A stretch of 40,450 bases of DNA from CAYYED01 sp964470785 (GCA_964470785.1 CAYYED010000040.1:1-40450); one strand, 5' to 3'. Positions 23,242 to 30,946 are shown, counted from the first letter of the stretch. Notes: a model not told the origin generated them from the sequence alone. Translations and numbers: made by a program.

Positions 23242-23277
23242 TTATTTCTTCTTCTTTTTCGCTTTTTTCTTTGCCAT
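23242..23277 (-). CDS. Possible 11-residue lysine-rich peptide
   Basis: ATG at 23277 opens MAKKKAKKKKK followed by two TAA stops and then, two bases later, the terminator stem. It resembles the end of the lysine-rich 42-residue gene at 23957-24085. No ribosome site is visible, so this may be the tail of an untranslated RNA rather than a gene. The 196 bases between it and hpf hold no other gene. Confidence 0.25.
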   Translation of the reverse strand: MAKKKAKKKKK

Positions 23278-23473
23278 TTGGGTAAACAGCTTTTTAGGAC
23301 TTTTAGAAAAATAAGATTGTTCTTCTGCCCTGCCAAGCTATCTATTTTGCAAAAAGTATTGAGGCGACCAACTCTCAATAATCTCTTTTATAATAAATGT
23401 ATAACAATGGAGAGGTATGGTCAATTGTGGAAAACAAAAGTTCGGGAAAAAATGTTCTTACTGAAGCTTAAAT

Positions 23474-23929
23474 TTATTTTTTCCTCCGTATTCTTAAAAT
23501 TTTCATTAACCTTCTTATCTTCTCTTGTCTTCTGCGCGCCGCTTCAGGGGAACGAAACCTTTTCTTAGCAATTCTTGATCCCCTTCTGGTTTGAACTATT
23601 TTTTTTTCTTTATACTTTCTAATTTCTCTTTGCAGTTCGTCTTTAATTTCGTTAATGGCCGTCCTTAAGTCCTCTTGGGTTGACTCTGCCCTTAAGTTTC
23701 CTTTGGGAAGATAGAGCTGTGCTTCTGCACGAAAAATATCTCCCTTAAGTTGTCCCCGAGTAGTTTTTCCAATTTCTACCTGAATTTCTATTTCTGCTCT
23801 TCCTCCGATAAAATCTTTACTTTTTTCCAAATTAAACAACAGCCTGTCCAGTTCACCAATTTTTTTGTAAACCCAGGCCTTAAGAGCTTCGTCTAGCTCA
23901 ATATTTTTCGTCCTAATATTAATGCGCAT
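23474..23929 (-). CDS. Ribosome hibernation factor (HPF/RaiA family)
   Basis: The 151-aa protein has the HPF/YfiA fold pattern: MRINIRTKNIELDEALKAWVYKKIGELDRLL, a second strand-rich segment (GGRAEIEIQVEIGKTTRGQ, then FRAEAQLYLP), and the closing helix STQEDLRTAINEIKDELQREIRKYKEK. Members bind the 30S A/P sites and silence ribosomes in starvation. The last 40 residues are extremely basic (RRGSRIAKKRFRSPEAARRR) and replace the dimerisation domain of long HPF; they probably bind rRNA. A lysine-rich peptide gene lies 27 bases upstream on the same strand. Confidence 0.88.
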   Translation of the reverse strand: MRINIRTKNIELDEALKAWVYKKIGELDRLLFNLEKSKDFIGGRAEIEIQVEIGKTTRGQLKGDIFRAEAQLYLPKGNLRAESTQEDLRTAINEIKDELQREIRKYKEKKIVQTRRGSRIAKKRFRSPEAARRRQEKIRRLMKILRIRRKK

Positions 23930-23956
23930 GCAAATTCAGTTTTTTAGCTTTTCCTT

Positions 23957-24085
23957 TTATTTTTTCTTCTTTTTGGTAGTACGTTTTTTCTTGGCAGTTT
24001 TTTTAACTATCTTTTTTTTATTCGTTTTTTTCTTAGCTGTCTTTTTGCTTACTGTTTTTTTCTTAGCTGTTTTTTTCTTTGGCAT
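23957..24085 (-). CDS. Lysine-rich, histone H1-like small protein
   Basis: A 42-residue frame starts at 24085: MPKKKTAKKKTVSKKTAKKK and continues with KKT/KKK repeats, ending RTTKKKKK. More than half of the residues are lysine and the rest mainly T, A and V, like the tails of bacterial H1-like proteins (AlgP, HctB). It would bind nucleic acid by charge, as a nucleoid or RNA-binding peptide. It lies 27 bases upstream of hpf on the same strand and may share its transcript. Short A-rich frames can arise by chance, but the regular (K)3-T-A spacing and clean start support a gene. Confidence 0.6.
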   Translation of the reverse strand: MPKKKTAKKKTVSKKTAKKKTNKKKIVKKTAKKKRTTKKKKK

Positions 24086-24158
24086 ATTAAAAAATATTTT
24101 TATATTTTCTTTTTCGGCCTCCCTTACTCTATTTTCTTATTTTAAAAACAATATGTCA

Positions 24159-24268
24159 ACCCTGTTAGAGTTTTTACTTTCAGAAGATTTATGCCTTATT
24201 TTACGCTCAATTTAAACGAATGCTGTGAATAACTTTTACCTATTAATTTATAAAAACTCTAACAGGGT
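24159..24268. repeat. Element with perfect 18-bp terminal inverted repeats
   Basis: ACCCTGTTAGAGTTTTTA at 24159-24176 is the exact reverse complement of 24251-24268, with 74 A/T-rich bases between. The interior holds TGTGAATAA (24223-24231), the complement of a consensus DnaA box (TTATTCACA). It lies in the 430-base gap between the lysine-rich gene and murB. The size and ends resemble a MITE-like element; no target duplication was found by eye. Confidence 0.75.
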
Positions 24269-24360
24269 CAATTGTGGAAATCTTTAAACGCTCTCAACAC
24301 AATTTTTTTGAATTACAAAATTGTTAAATTTAATTTTCGGGCCTGCTCGACTTCTTTTTA

Positions 24361-24540
24361 TTCCCCATCTTTACGGGGAAAAGCATTCCCCCTCTCTCTT
24401 TGTCATTCCCGCGAAATTTGTCCTCGACCCCGATCGGGGAGCGGAAACCCATTTGTCATTCCCCTGGAGAGGGAAATCAATGATCCTGGATCCCCGACTA
24501 AATCGGGGATGACAAAGTTAAGTTGTCCGCAGGGATGACA
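24361..24540. repeat. Cluster of GTCATCCCCG-type palindromic repeats
   Basis: Small inverted repeats recur here: TTCCCC/GGGGAA (24361-24380), GTCATTCCCGCG (24402), CCCCGATCGGGG (24429), GTCATTCCCC (24455), and ATCCCCGACTAAATCGGGGA followed by TGACA (24491-24515). The family is scattered through the window in gaps. The last copy runs into the 3' end of murB. Confidence 0.7.
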
Positions 24541-25513
24541 TGGGCACGCGCGGGGATGAAAGAAAAATAATTTCTTCTTCTAATTTTATTTTAAAATTTT
24601 CTTTTACTTTTTCTTTAGCCAAATCAATTAAACTAAAAACATCCTCTGCTCTTGCCGTTCCTAAATTAACAATAAAATTGGCATGTTTTTCAGAAATTTG
24701 CGCGTTTCCTATAATCTTTCCTTTTAATCCGGATTTTTCAATTAAAAATCCGGCCGGAACTTTTTCAGAAAAATTTTTAATTTCCGGATATTTTTCTAAA
24801 ACCGTTTTATCAAAATCTTTTAAGTTAACGCTTTCAAAAACCGAACCGGCAGAAGGAAAATTTAACGGATGATGATTTTTTTTATATTCTCCATGCTCAT
24901 TCATCTTGGCATCTATCTTCTCTTGAACTCCCTTTTCTAATTGAAATACGGCAGAAAGGATTATAAGATTTTTATTTTTCTTAAAAACACTGCTCCGATA
25001 TTCAAAAAGGCATTCCTTATTAGCAAAAATTTTTATCTTTCCGGATAACAGATCAAGCGCTTCTATCTCTTTTACCGCTTTGGAAATATCTCCATCAAAC
25101 GCGCCGGCGCATCCCCTTATTGCTCCGCCTATTGTTCCGTAAATTCCGGCAGCCCATTCTAGCCCTGTTAATGAGTTTTCTTTGGCAAGCTCCACAACGT
25201 CGGAAAGCATTGCCCCGGCCTCGGCATATATTTCGGAACTTCCGAAGTTCCGAAAACTGATTTCTGTTCTACAATTTTCCGCTTTAATGACTAATCCGGA
25301 AAAACCTTGGTCTGAAATTAAAATATTACTGCCGCCGGCTAAAATAAAAAAAGGCAAACCTATCTCATTTGCCGCTTTAGCCGCCTCTGCCAACTCTTCC
25401 TTGCTCTTGGCTGAAAAAAAATATTTCGCCGGACCCCCGATTCTAAAAGTGGTATACTCTGCCAGAGGAACGCCCTCTCTAATGTTTGGCAATAAATTTT
25501 TTATGTCCACCAT
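24518..25513 (-). CDS. murB: UDP-N-acetylenolpyruvoylglucosamine reductase
   Basis: MurB reduces UDP-GlcNAc-enolpyruvate to UDP-MurNAc with NADPH and FAD. The 331 residues show the FAD-binding start (EYTTFRIGGPAKYFFSA, FILAGGSNILISD), AGIYGTIGGAIRGCAGAFDGD, the catalytic-site segment HHPLNFPSAGSVFES and the end HANFIVNLG...FKIKLEEEIIFL. After IIFL, where MurB usually ends, 13 further residues (SSPRVPMSSLRTT) and the stop are encoded by a GTCATCCCCG-type repeat, so the original stop seems lost and the tail is repeat-derived. It is a single gene with gaps on both sides. Confidence 0.95.
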   Translation of the reverse strand: MVDIKNLLPNIREGVPLAEYTTFRIGGPAKYFFSAKSKEELAEAAKAANEIGLPFFILAGGSNILISDQGFSGLVIKAENCRTEISFRNFGSSEIYAEAGAMLSDVVELAKENSLTGLEWAAGIYGTIGGAIRGCAGAFDGDISKAVKEIEALDLLSGKIKIFANKECLFEYRSSVFKKNKNLIILSAVFQLEKGVQEKIDAKMNEHGEYKKNHHPLNFPSAGSVFESVNLKDFDKTVLEKYPEIKNFSEKVPAGFLIEKSGLKGKIIGNAQISEKHANFIVNLGTARAEDVFSLIDLAKEKVKENFKIKLEEEIIFLSSPRVPMSSLRTT

Positions 25514-25591
25514 AAGTAATTTTCAATTTTCAATTCTCCCTATGCTGACCGCTGGAGCGATCAGCGGGCTAAGCAGTTTTCAATCAATTTT

Positions 25592-25629
25592 CCTTAGGCC
25601 GTCTGCTGTAGCAGACAGCAGGGCAGGCA
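25592..25629 (+). repeat. 38-bp palindromic element (intergenic copy)
   Basis: CCTTAGGCCGTCTGCTGTAG, then CAGACAGCAGGGCAGGCA, with stem GTCTGC/GCAGAC. It is the intergenic copy of the element found inside secA at 22591-22628 (35 of 38 identical). Confidence 0.85.
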
Positions 25630-25837
25630 ATGATTTAACTTTCAAACAATAAAACAAATCCAAATCTCAAAATCCCTGCCCGCAATGCTTCGCATATCGA
25701 TGCAGACGGGCAAATCTCAAAATGACACTACTGTGTCAATTTTACATTTTTAATTTTCATTTTGAGGTTTGAGGTTTGCATTTTGGATTATTAGTCGCTG
25801 AAGGTTTAAAAATTTAAAAATTAAAAATTATCCTCAT

Positions 25838-25895
25838 TGGGCCCTCGCCGTTTAACTCCGATAAATCTAATTAGCGAGTGCAGCGCGAAGGCCCA
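25838..25895. repeat. Inverted repeat with GGGCC ends
   Basis: TTGGGCCCTCGCCG on the left and GCGCGAAGGCCCAC on the right are imperfectly complementary around a 30-base interior containing CTAATTAG. The structure could form a long hairpin on either strand. Nothing in it looks coding. Confidence 0.5.
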
Positions 25896-25984
25896 CATTC
25901 AATATACCAAATAATAATACAACAACGCAACCCCTAAGGGGGAAAACTAAAGAACATTTCTATTGTGTTGAGAATTCAACTCCC

Positions 25985-26125
25985 TCTGGAACGAATAGGT
26001 TGCTTCGGGCTGACGCCCTCGCACAAATGACGTGAAAAGGGTCGCGGATACCACCACGCCCGCTACGAGGGTTCGCAGTCGCAATGACATGAAAAGGGTG
26101 GCCTCGCAATGACAAAAAAGAGGAA
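25985..26125. repeat. CAATGAC-family repeats between murB and the 4-TM gene
   Basis: Words such as GTTGCTTCGGGCTGACGCCC, CGCAGTCGCAATGACATGAA and GGCCTCGCAATGAC recur, as in the gaps at 10078-10184 and 30555-30720. A minus-strand open frame spans this region (25960-26253) but is built from the repeats and is not annotated as a gene. Confidence 0.65.
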
Positions 26126-26145
26126 AAGAGGAAAACTATCCCCAA

Positions 26146-26170
26146 GCAAAAAGCCCCCGAAAGGGCCTTT
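26146..26170 (-). terminator. Probable terminator of the 4-TM gene
   Basis: On the minus strand AAAGGCCC-TTTCG-GGGGCTTT forms a stem with one mismatch and is followed by TT and a T-rich end. It lies about 90 bases past the stop of the membrane-protein gene. Confidence 0.6.
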
Positions 26171-26258
26171 CGCCGATTTATGGAGTTCTGAAAACAAATT
26201 TCAGAACACTCACTAATTACTAACATCCTATCAAATTCTCTTGCCTTTGTCAAGCCCT

Positions 26259-26594
26259 TTAATCCAGTTTTTTGGCAATACCCAATGCCTGCTTGATAGC
26301 CACCACAAGTCCGGCCGCGGCAACAAAGGCAATTAGATTCTGGATAATTCCTACAATTTGAGAAGTAAACCGTCCGAGGGGAAGCTGCACGCCGGCCACG
26401 CCAATAAGCAAAAGAGTGATTACGGCCACTAAAAAGTGCGTGCTTTCTCCTTCTCCTACATTTAAAAATCCCACAATCAAACCCAAAATAAAAAGAATGC
26501 TTACCAGAGCAGGAATAACGCCTCCCAGTCCGGCAATAATCGAAATAAGCACGCCAATAACAAAAGCCCAGCGCCCAATAGTTGTTAAGTCCAT
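26259..26594 (-). CDS. Small four-helix membrane protein
   Basis: The 111 residues contain four hydrophobic segments, near 7-28, 30-48, 54-74 and 82-104, with a conserved-looking polar loop FLNVGEGESTHFLV between the second and third and the basic end IKQALGIAKKLD. I recall similar short four-helix proteins of unknown function in CPR and DPANN genomes. There is no signal peptide or catalytic motif. It has its own promoter and terminator and is a single-gene unit, which suggests it is needed independently. No function is assigned. Confidence 0.75.
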   Translation of the reverse strand: MDLTTIGRWAFVIGVLISIIAGLGGVIPALVSILFILGLIVGFLNVGEGESTHFLVAVITLLLIGVAGVQLPLGRFTSQIVGIIQNLIAFVAAAGLVVAIKQALGIAKKLD

Positions 26595-26684
26595 ATTTTT
26601 GTTATTTGGTGATTTTAACGACCTTTTTTATTAACCAAGACCTCCCTCTTCCGTTAAAAACCAAAAATTTCTATCTTTAACTAT

Positions 26685-26714
26685 ATTATACCTTAAGGAA
26701 CAATTTCTTGCCAA
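26685..26714 (-). promoter_or_regulatory. Predicted promoter of the 4-TM gene
   Basis: On the minus strand TTGGCA (26714-26709), 18 bases, TATAAT (26690-26685). The leader would be about 80 bases long. It begins just past the end of the O-antigen ligase gene. Confidence 0.6.
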
Positions 26715-26743
26715 TCACTTTTCCCCAAATGCCGCAAAACCGG

Positions 26744-28861
26744 CTAAAGGGATAAATCTATTGTTCCGCCATCCTCTATTTTTACCTCGTGAGGCAGAAA
26801 TTGTTCTACTTTCGGCGCAATCCCGGGCAAAACCTGAATCGCTTCCCGGGTTTTTTGTTCTAATAATTCTGTTTTATCAAAAATATTTAATATATTTAAA
26901 AGAAAAATATGCGAATATTCATATCTCGGCTCAAGATCTACCGCTTTTTGGGCATATCTAATTGCCTCTTCCGGATTATTAAGCATGGCTTGGTTTTTAG
27001 CAAGCTCCCAATAACCGGCTTGTTTTCTTGGAGCAATTTCTATTGCTTTCTTTAAAATTTCTTCGCTTCTCAGTACCGCTTCTGTATTTTGAAAAGCTGC
27101 GCCGTAGTCATTATAAATAGTGCCTAATATTAAATAACTGTAATAATCAAGGGGCGACGCCTTAACGCTTTTTTTCAGCTCGCTAAGCAACAGCTCTGCT
27201 TCCCATTGGGGAACTTCCTCTCTTTGGATGCGGCTTGATAAATCAACGGCTAAATGAGCTCTTGTTTGATATATTCCCATAGGCGAAGAGTGCAGGGCTT
27301 TATTATAGGCCTCTTGCTTGGCTTCTCCATCCCGAGCAACTAAAACTTGAATTACGCCCGAGCCCGACGCTCTCGGTTTCAAAACAAAATTATTAAAAGT
27401 AAAAATAAATAATATTATTAAAACAGCGGCTATTATTCCTTGAGGCGCCCCGGTGCTTATAATATTATTGTCAAGATTTTCTTTGCCGGCGGTAACGCTC
27501 GCAACAAATCCTAAAACCAGAAAGAACATTAAATAGCTTGTCGGCATATCAAAGACAAAAAGGTTTTGGGTAAAATAAGCGATTAAAAGCGCGGAAAAAA
27601 TTGCAGCAATCCAAAAATCCAATTTTCTCTTATAATAAGCTTTCCACAGGACAAAGAGAAAACTCCCTAAAACAGAAAAATATCCCAAAAACCCCAAAAT
27701 TCCTCCGTCCACTAAATTATCAAAAATAACATTATGCGCTTGGTCAAAGCGCGACTCGCCTCCGCAAACGGGCAAATAAAAGCACGAGTCAAAATGTTTA
27801 TTAAAAGGCATGGCAAAATTCTGCGGCCCCCAGCCCAAAATAGGCCTTTCTAAAAACCCCTGCCAGGCGCTTTGCCAAACCAAGGGCCGAGCCATGCTTC
27901 TAACTTCAATTAACTTGTCTTGGATAATACTACCCGGAATATGGAGCAAAATCACGGCCAAAAGAAACATTAAAAACCCGCTCGCCAAAGCTATTTTTCC
28001 CAATTTTCTTAATCTTTCTTTTTTTACTTGAAATGCCCACCAAAACAGAAAAAGCAATCCCAATCCGCCCAAAAAAGAAAGAAACGCTCCTTCTCCTCCA
28101 CACCTGTATAATACAAGAAACATTAGGACTATTGAAAAAATTACACCGGCCAGAGCAAATCTCCACAAAGCGCTGGCGAGACGCGACAATGTTTTTTTCC
28201 AAACACTAACAAGAAGGTAAATGGCAAAATAAAGATTAAAAAGAAGATAAGTGGCTAAAAAAGAGCTGTTGCCCAGAGTAGAGCCAAGCTTTGCCGTGCC
28301 AAGCTTGCCGTCGCCTTCCGGGTTCATAAGAAAAAGAAAGCAGACGATACAAGCCGCAAACACGGAAACGGCAAAAATCTTGAGCCAATCCTTTTTTTGT
28401 TTTACTGCAGTAAAAACCGCTAAAAACAAAGCAAAAAGATGATACCACATTAAAAGCCCGGTTGTCCGCTCAAATTTTGACCAAAAACTGCGCGCCGGAT
28501 CCTGGCCGAAAATAGTGGCAAGAGTTAAAATTATTAAAAAAACAATTAAGGCAAAAAATAAGGGATTCTTTTTCGGGCGATATTTAGGAAAACGAATGGC
28601 TAAAAACAGCCAAACAAAAAAGATAACCTGTATCAATCCCATTATATAAAGCCCTTTAGGCCCAACGAAAGGATAAAAAAAATTATTATGCACTATCAAC
28701 GGCACAAAGAGCAGAAAATATATTCCCCACCTTATCACTGCCAAGTATATTTTCTCTGTTGCTGCCGGTATTCCGGTTATCGGCGCTTTATGCTTTCCTG
28801 CAAAACCGTTTTTTTCTCTATTCAATTGTTTTTCCCTCTTTTTCCTTGATTTTTTCCCCAT
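26744..28861 (-). CDS. O-antigen ligase/polymerase-like protein with TPR tail
   Basis: This multi-pass membrane protein of the Wzy/WaaL (O-antigen ligase) family links or polymerises lipid-carried sugar chains at the outer face of the membrane. The 705 residues have about 12 helices between residues 40 and 500. The family loop GWGPQNFAMPFNKHF and FDQAHNVIFDNLVDGGILGF has the conserved His. A soluble C-terminal domain (about 530-690) has two or three TPR-like helix pairs (ILGTIYNDYGAAFQNTEAVL; KNQAMLNNPEEAIRYAQKAV). The TPR tail could bind partner enzymes or accept the glycan target. It is divergent from the initiating transferase, with only 19 bases between start codons. Confidence 0.88.
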   Translation of the reverse strand: MGKKSRKKREKQLNREKNGFAGKHKAPITGIPAATEKIYLAVIRWGIYFLLFVPLIVHNNFFYPFVGPKGLYIMGLIQVIFFVWLFLAIRFPKYRPKKNPLFFALIVFLIILTLATIFGQDPARSFWSKFERTTGLLMWYHLFALFLAVFTAVKQKKDWLKIFAVSVFAACIVCFLFLMNPEGDGKLGTAKLGSTLGNSSFLATYLLFNLYFAIYLLVSVWKKTLSRLASALWRFALAGVIFSIVLMFLVLYRCGGEGAFLSFLGGLGLLFLFWWAFQVKKERLRKLGKIALASGFLMFLLAVILLHIPGSIIQDKLIEVRSMARPLVWQSAWQGFLERPILGWGPQNFAMPFNKHFDSCFYLPVCGGESRFDQAHNVIFDNLVDGGILGFLGYFSVLGSFLFVLWKAYYKRKLDFWIAAIFSALLIAYFTQNLFVFDMPTSYLMFFLVLGFVASVTAGKENLDNNIISTGAPQGIIAAVLIILFIFTFNNFVLKPRASGSGVIQVLVARDGEAKQEAYNKALHSSPMGIYQTRAHLAVDLSSRIQREEVPQWEAELLLSELKKSVKASPLDYYSYLILGTIYNDYGAAFQNTEAVLRSEEILKKAIEIAPRKQAGYWELAKNQAMLNNPEEAIRYAQKAVDLEPRYEYSHIFLLNILNIFDKTELLEQKTREAIQVLPGIAPKVEQFLPHEVKIEDGGTIDLSL

Positions 28862-28880
28862 AATTAAATAAAATGACCAA

Positions 28881-30200
28881 ATGATTAATCTTCCCGCTTT
28901 CAGAAAAATAATTCTTTTTTTAGGAGATCTTTGTTTGCTCTACCTTTGTTTGATTATAGCCCTAATTATTGGATTTAGTCAAAGCTTTTCTCCCACAGTT
29001 TTGACAGGACACCTTCTCCCCTTTACTCTGCTTTATCTCTTCTGGATTGCTATTTTCCTGATTTTTGATTTTTATGAATTGGATGCCTTAAAAAGCAATC
29101 TTTCTTTTTTTGTAAGAATCACCCTGGGAATGCTTATCTGCCTTGCCATAGCCGTTACTTTCTTTTACTTTTTGCCTTTGCATATTTCTCCTAAAACCAA
29201 TCTTTTAATATACGTTGCCATTCTCTGGGCAGGATTTTTACTGTGGAGAAAACTTGCTTTTTATTCTTTCTCTGCCTTGCAGACAAGCCGGGTAATCATT
29301 ATCGGGCTCAACCAAGAGTCACAGGCCCTGGCAAGCGCGCTTAAGCAAAATCCTCATCTCGGCTACCGCTTAATAAAAGTCATTCCCTCGGAACAGGCGG
29401 CTCATCTTGCCGAGGAAATAAAAAAATTTAAAATTCACACTCTGATTATCGCTAAAAACCTTGCTTCCAGCCCGGAACTGAACAAAGCCCTTTACCAGTG
29501 CCTTTCTTTAAAAATAAATATTTTAGACCTTGCCCGGGCTTATGAAATCATTTTCCAAAAAATCCCCATTGATTATGCCGACTATTTATGGTTTTTAGAA
29601 AACCTTAAAGAAGGCAAAAAATCGCTTTATGATAAAACCAAAAAAATTACTGATATTATTTTATCTTTTCTGCTCCTCATCATCACCCTGCCCCTTTGGA
29701 TTATCATTCCCATTCTGATAAAAATAGACAGCCAGGGCCCAATCATTTACAAGCAAAAAAGGTTGGGCAAAGAGGGAAATGACTTCTGGCTTTATAAGTT
29801 TCGGTCTATGAACAAAGAAGCGGAAAGGCAGGGCGCGCTTTGGGCAGACACCAATGACCAAAGAATAACCAAAATCGGCAAGGTCTTAAGAAATCTCCAT
29901 TTAGACGAAATCCCCCAGCTCATCAATATCATTAAAGGAGATATTTCCTTAACCGGCCCCCGGCCCGAACGCCCGGAATTTATCAAGGAACTAGAAAAAC
30001 AAGTTCCCCATTATCATCTGCGTCTCTTGGTAAAACCCGGCTTCACCGGCTGGGCGCAAATTAAATTCCGTTATGCACGAAGCATTGTTGACTCACACGA
30101 AAAACTCCAATACGACCTTTATTATATAAAAAACAGGTCTTTTACCTTAGACCTGCAAATCCTTCTCAAAACTTTTCAACTCTTTTTCAAAAAAGAATAG
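28881..30200 (+). CDS. Initiating polyprenyl-phosphate sugar-phosphate transferase
   Basis: The enzyme (WbaP/WcaJ type, PF02397) moves a sugar-1-phosphate from a nucleotide sugar to undecaprenyl phosphate, the first step in making a surface polysaccharide. The 439 residues show four N-terminal membrane helices (about 10-120), a Rossmann-like middle domain (VIIIGLNQESQALASALKQN), a fifth helix near 257-278, and the catalytic domain with KRLGKEGNDFWLYKFRSMN, LDEIPQLINIIKGDISLTGP and PRPE, and VKPGFTGWAQI. The sugar is not predictable. No Shine-Dalgarno sequence precedes the ATG. A repeat-rich gap follows. Confidence 0.94.
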   Translation: MINLPAFRKIILFLGDLCLLYLCLIIALIIGFSQSFSPTVLTGHLLPFTLLYLFWIAIFLIFDFYELDALKSNLSFFVRITLGMLICLAIAVTFFYFLPLHISPKTNLLIYVAILWAGFLLWRKLAFYSFSALQTSRVIIIGLNQESQALASALKQNPHLGYRLIKVIPSEQAAHLAEEIKKFKIHTLIIAKNLASSPELNKALYQCLSLKINILDLARAYEIIFQKIPIDYADYLWFLENLKEGKKSLYDKTKKITDIILSFLLLIITLPLWIIIPILIKIDSQGPIIYKQKRLGKEGNDFWLYKFRSMNKEAERQGALWADTNDQRITKIGKVLRNLHLDEIPQLINIIKGDISLTGPRPERPEFIKELEKQVPHYHLRLLVKPGFTGWAQIKFRYARSIVDSHEKLQYDLYYIKNRSFTLDLQILLKTFQLFFKKE

Positions 30201-30228
30201 AGGTACTTCTCGACACCTCCCCCACCCT

Positions 30229-30257
30229 TCCCTCCCCCTCCGGAGGAGGGGGAGGGA
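30229..30257. repeat. 13-bp perfect hairpin followed by G-runs
   Basis: TCCCTCCCCCTCC and GGAGGGGGAGGGA pair perfectly around GGA. On the plus strand the right arm continues GATTGAGGGAGGGGGAGG, giving at least four runs of three or more G, a G-quadruplex-type pattern. It lies 28 bases past the sugar-phosphate transferase stop but has no T tail. Confidence 0.75.
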
Positions 30258-30370
30258 TTGAGGGAGGGGGAGGACTATTACTGCTCGAGCCCTTCGACAT
30301 GCTCGAAACTTTTCTTCTCGACTCGCTGCGCTCACTCGAAGAGTAATGTATTAGTACTCCAGCTTGTCGA

Positions 30371-30545
30371 GACATACCTTATTATTGCTGTTCGAGCTTG
30401 TCGAGAACATACCTTATTATTACTGTTCGAGCTTTTCGAGAACATACCTTATTATTGCTGTTCGAGCTTTTCGAGAACATACCTTATTATTGCTGTTCGA
30501 GCTTGTCGAGAACATACCTTATTATTGCTGTTCGAGCTTGTCGAA
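30371..30545 (+). repeat. Five tandem 35-bp units
   Basis: Each unit reads AACATACCTTATTATTGCTG then TTCGAGCTTGTCGAG, with substitutions at only a few positions (GCTG/ACTG, CTTGTC/CTTTTC). The second half is an imperfect palindrome (TTCGAGCTTGTCGAG). There are no variable spacers, so it is a satellite, not a CRISPR array. Confidence 0.92.
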
Positions 30546-30750
30546 GGGGAGCCAACAAAGCAATCTCACACCGCGTCATTGCGACCGCAAACCCGCGTAG
30601 CGGGCGTGGCGGGAAGCAATCTCACGGATAGATTGCTTCGCCCCTCGTTTCACTCGGGCCTCGCAATGACGAATAGGAAGGCGGCCTTGCAATAACAAAT
30701 AGAGAGGCGGCCTTGCAATGACAATGACTCATTCCCCGCCCTTTAAAAAT

Positions 30751-30930
30751 GTCATCCCCGCGTACACAATGTCATCCTTATGTATACAATGTCATCCCTA
30801 TATACACAATGTCATCCCTATGTGCACAATGTCATCCTTATATACACAATGTCATCCCTATATACACAATGTCATCCCTATGTGCACAATGTCATCCTTA
30901 TATGTACAATGTCATCCCCGCGTAGGCGGG
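30751..30930 (+). repeat. Eight tandem 20-bp GTCATCC units plus a partial ninth
   Basis: Units start GTCATCC(C/T) and end ACAAT, for example GTCATCCCTATATACACAAT. The first half is nearly constant and the second varies. Units 3-5 and 6-8 form a second-order repeat of 60 bp. The array ends in an ordinary GTCATCCCCGCG palindromic repeat with GCGGGGATCCAG at 30911-30935, its probable parent. Confidence 0.92.
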
Positions 30931-30946
30931 GATCCAGAATAAAACT

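Larger units (their letters stand above)
25514..25958. other. Repeat-rich gap without a gene
   Basis: About 445 bases between murB and the next region hold no credible gene. They contain an A/T-rich TTTTCAATTTTCAATT run, a hairpin around 25548-25565 (CCGCTGGAGCGATCAGCGG), the palindromic element at 25592-25629, a CCTGCCCGC...GACGGGCA element (25676-25713), the TTTTCATTTTGAGGTTTGAG motif (25759), and a long imperfect inverted repeat with GGGCC ends (25838-25895). Confidence 0.7.
30201..30946. other. Gap of tandem and palindromic repeats
   Basis: These 746 bases hold no gene. In order they contain a C/G-rich 13-bp hairpin and G-run cluster (30229-30272), CTCGA-rich inverted repeats (30285-30370), five 35-bp tandem units (30371-30545), CAATGAC-family repeats (30555-30722), and eight 20-bp tandem units with a ninth partial (30751-30930). 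Open frames exist in all three plus-strand frames only because 35 and 20 are not multiples of three and the units lack stops. Confidence 0.8.

Noticed and set aside
25960..26253. A 97-codon minus-strand open frame
   Set aside because: It runs through CAATGAC repeats and the terminator of the 4-TM gene; composition and content indicate chance.
30371..30930. CRISPR array
   Set aside because: Units are contiguous without unique spacers, period is 35 or 20 bases, and there are no cas genes.
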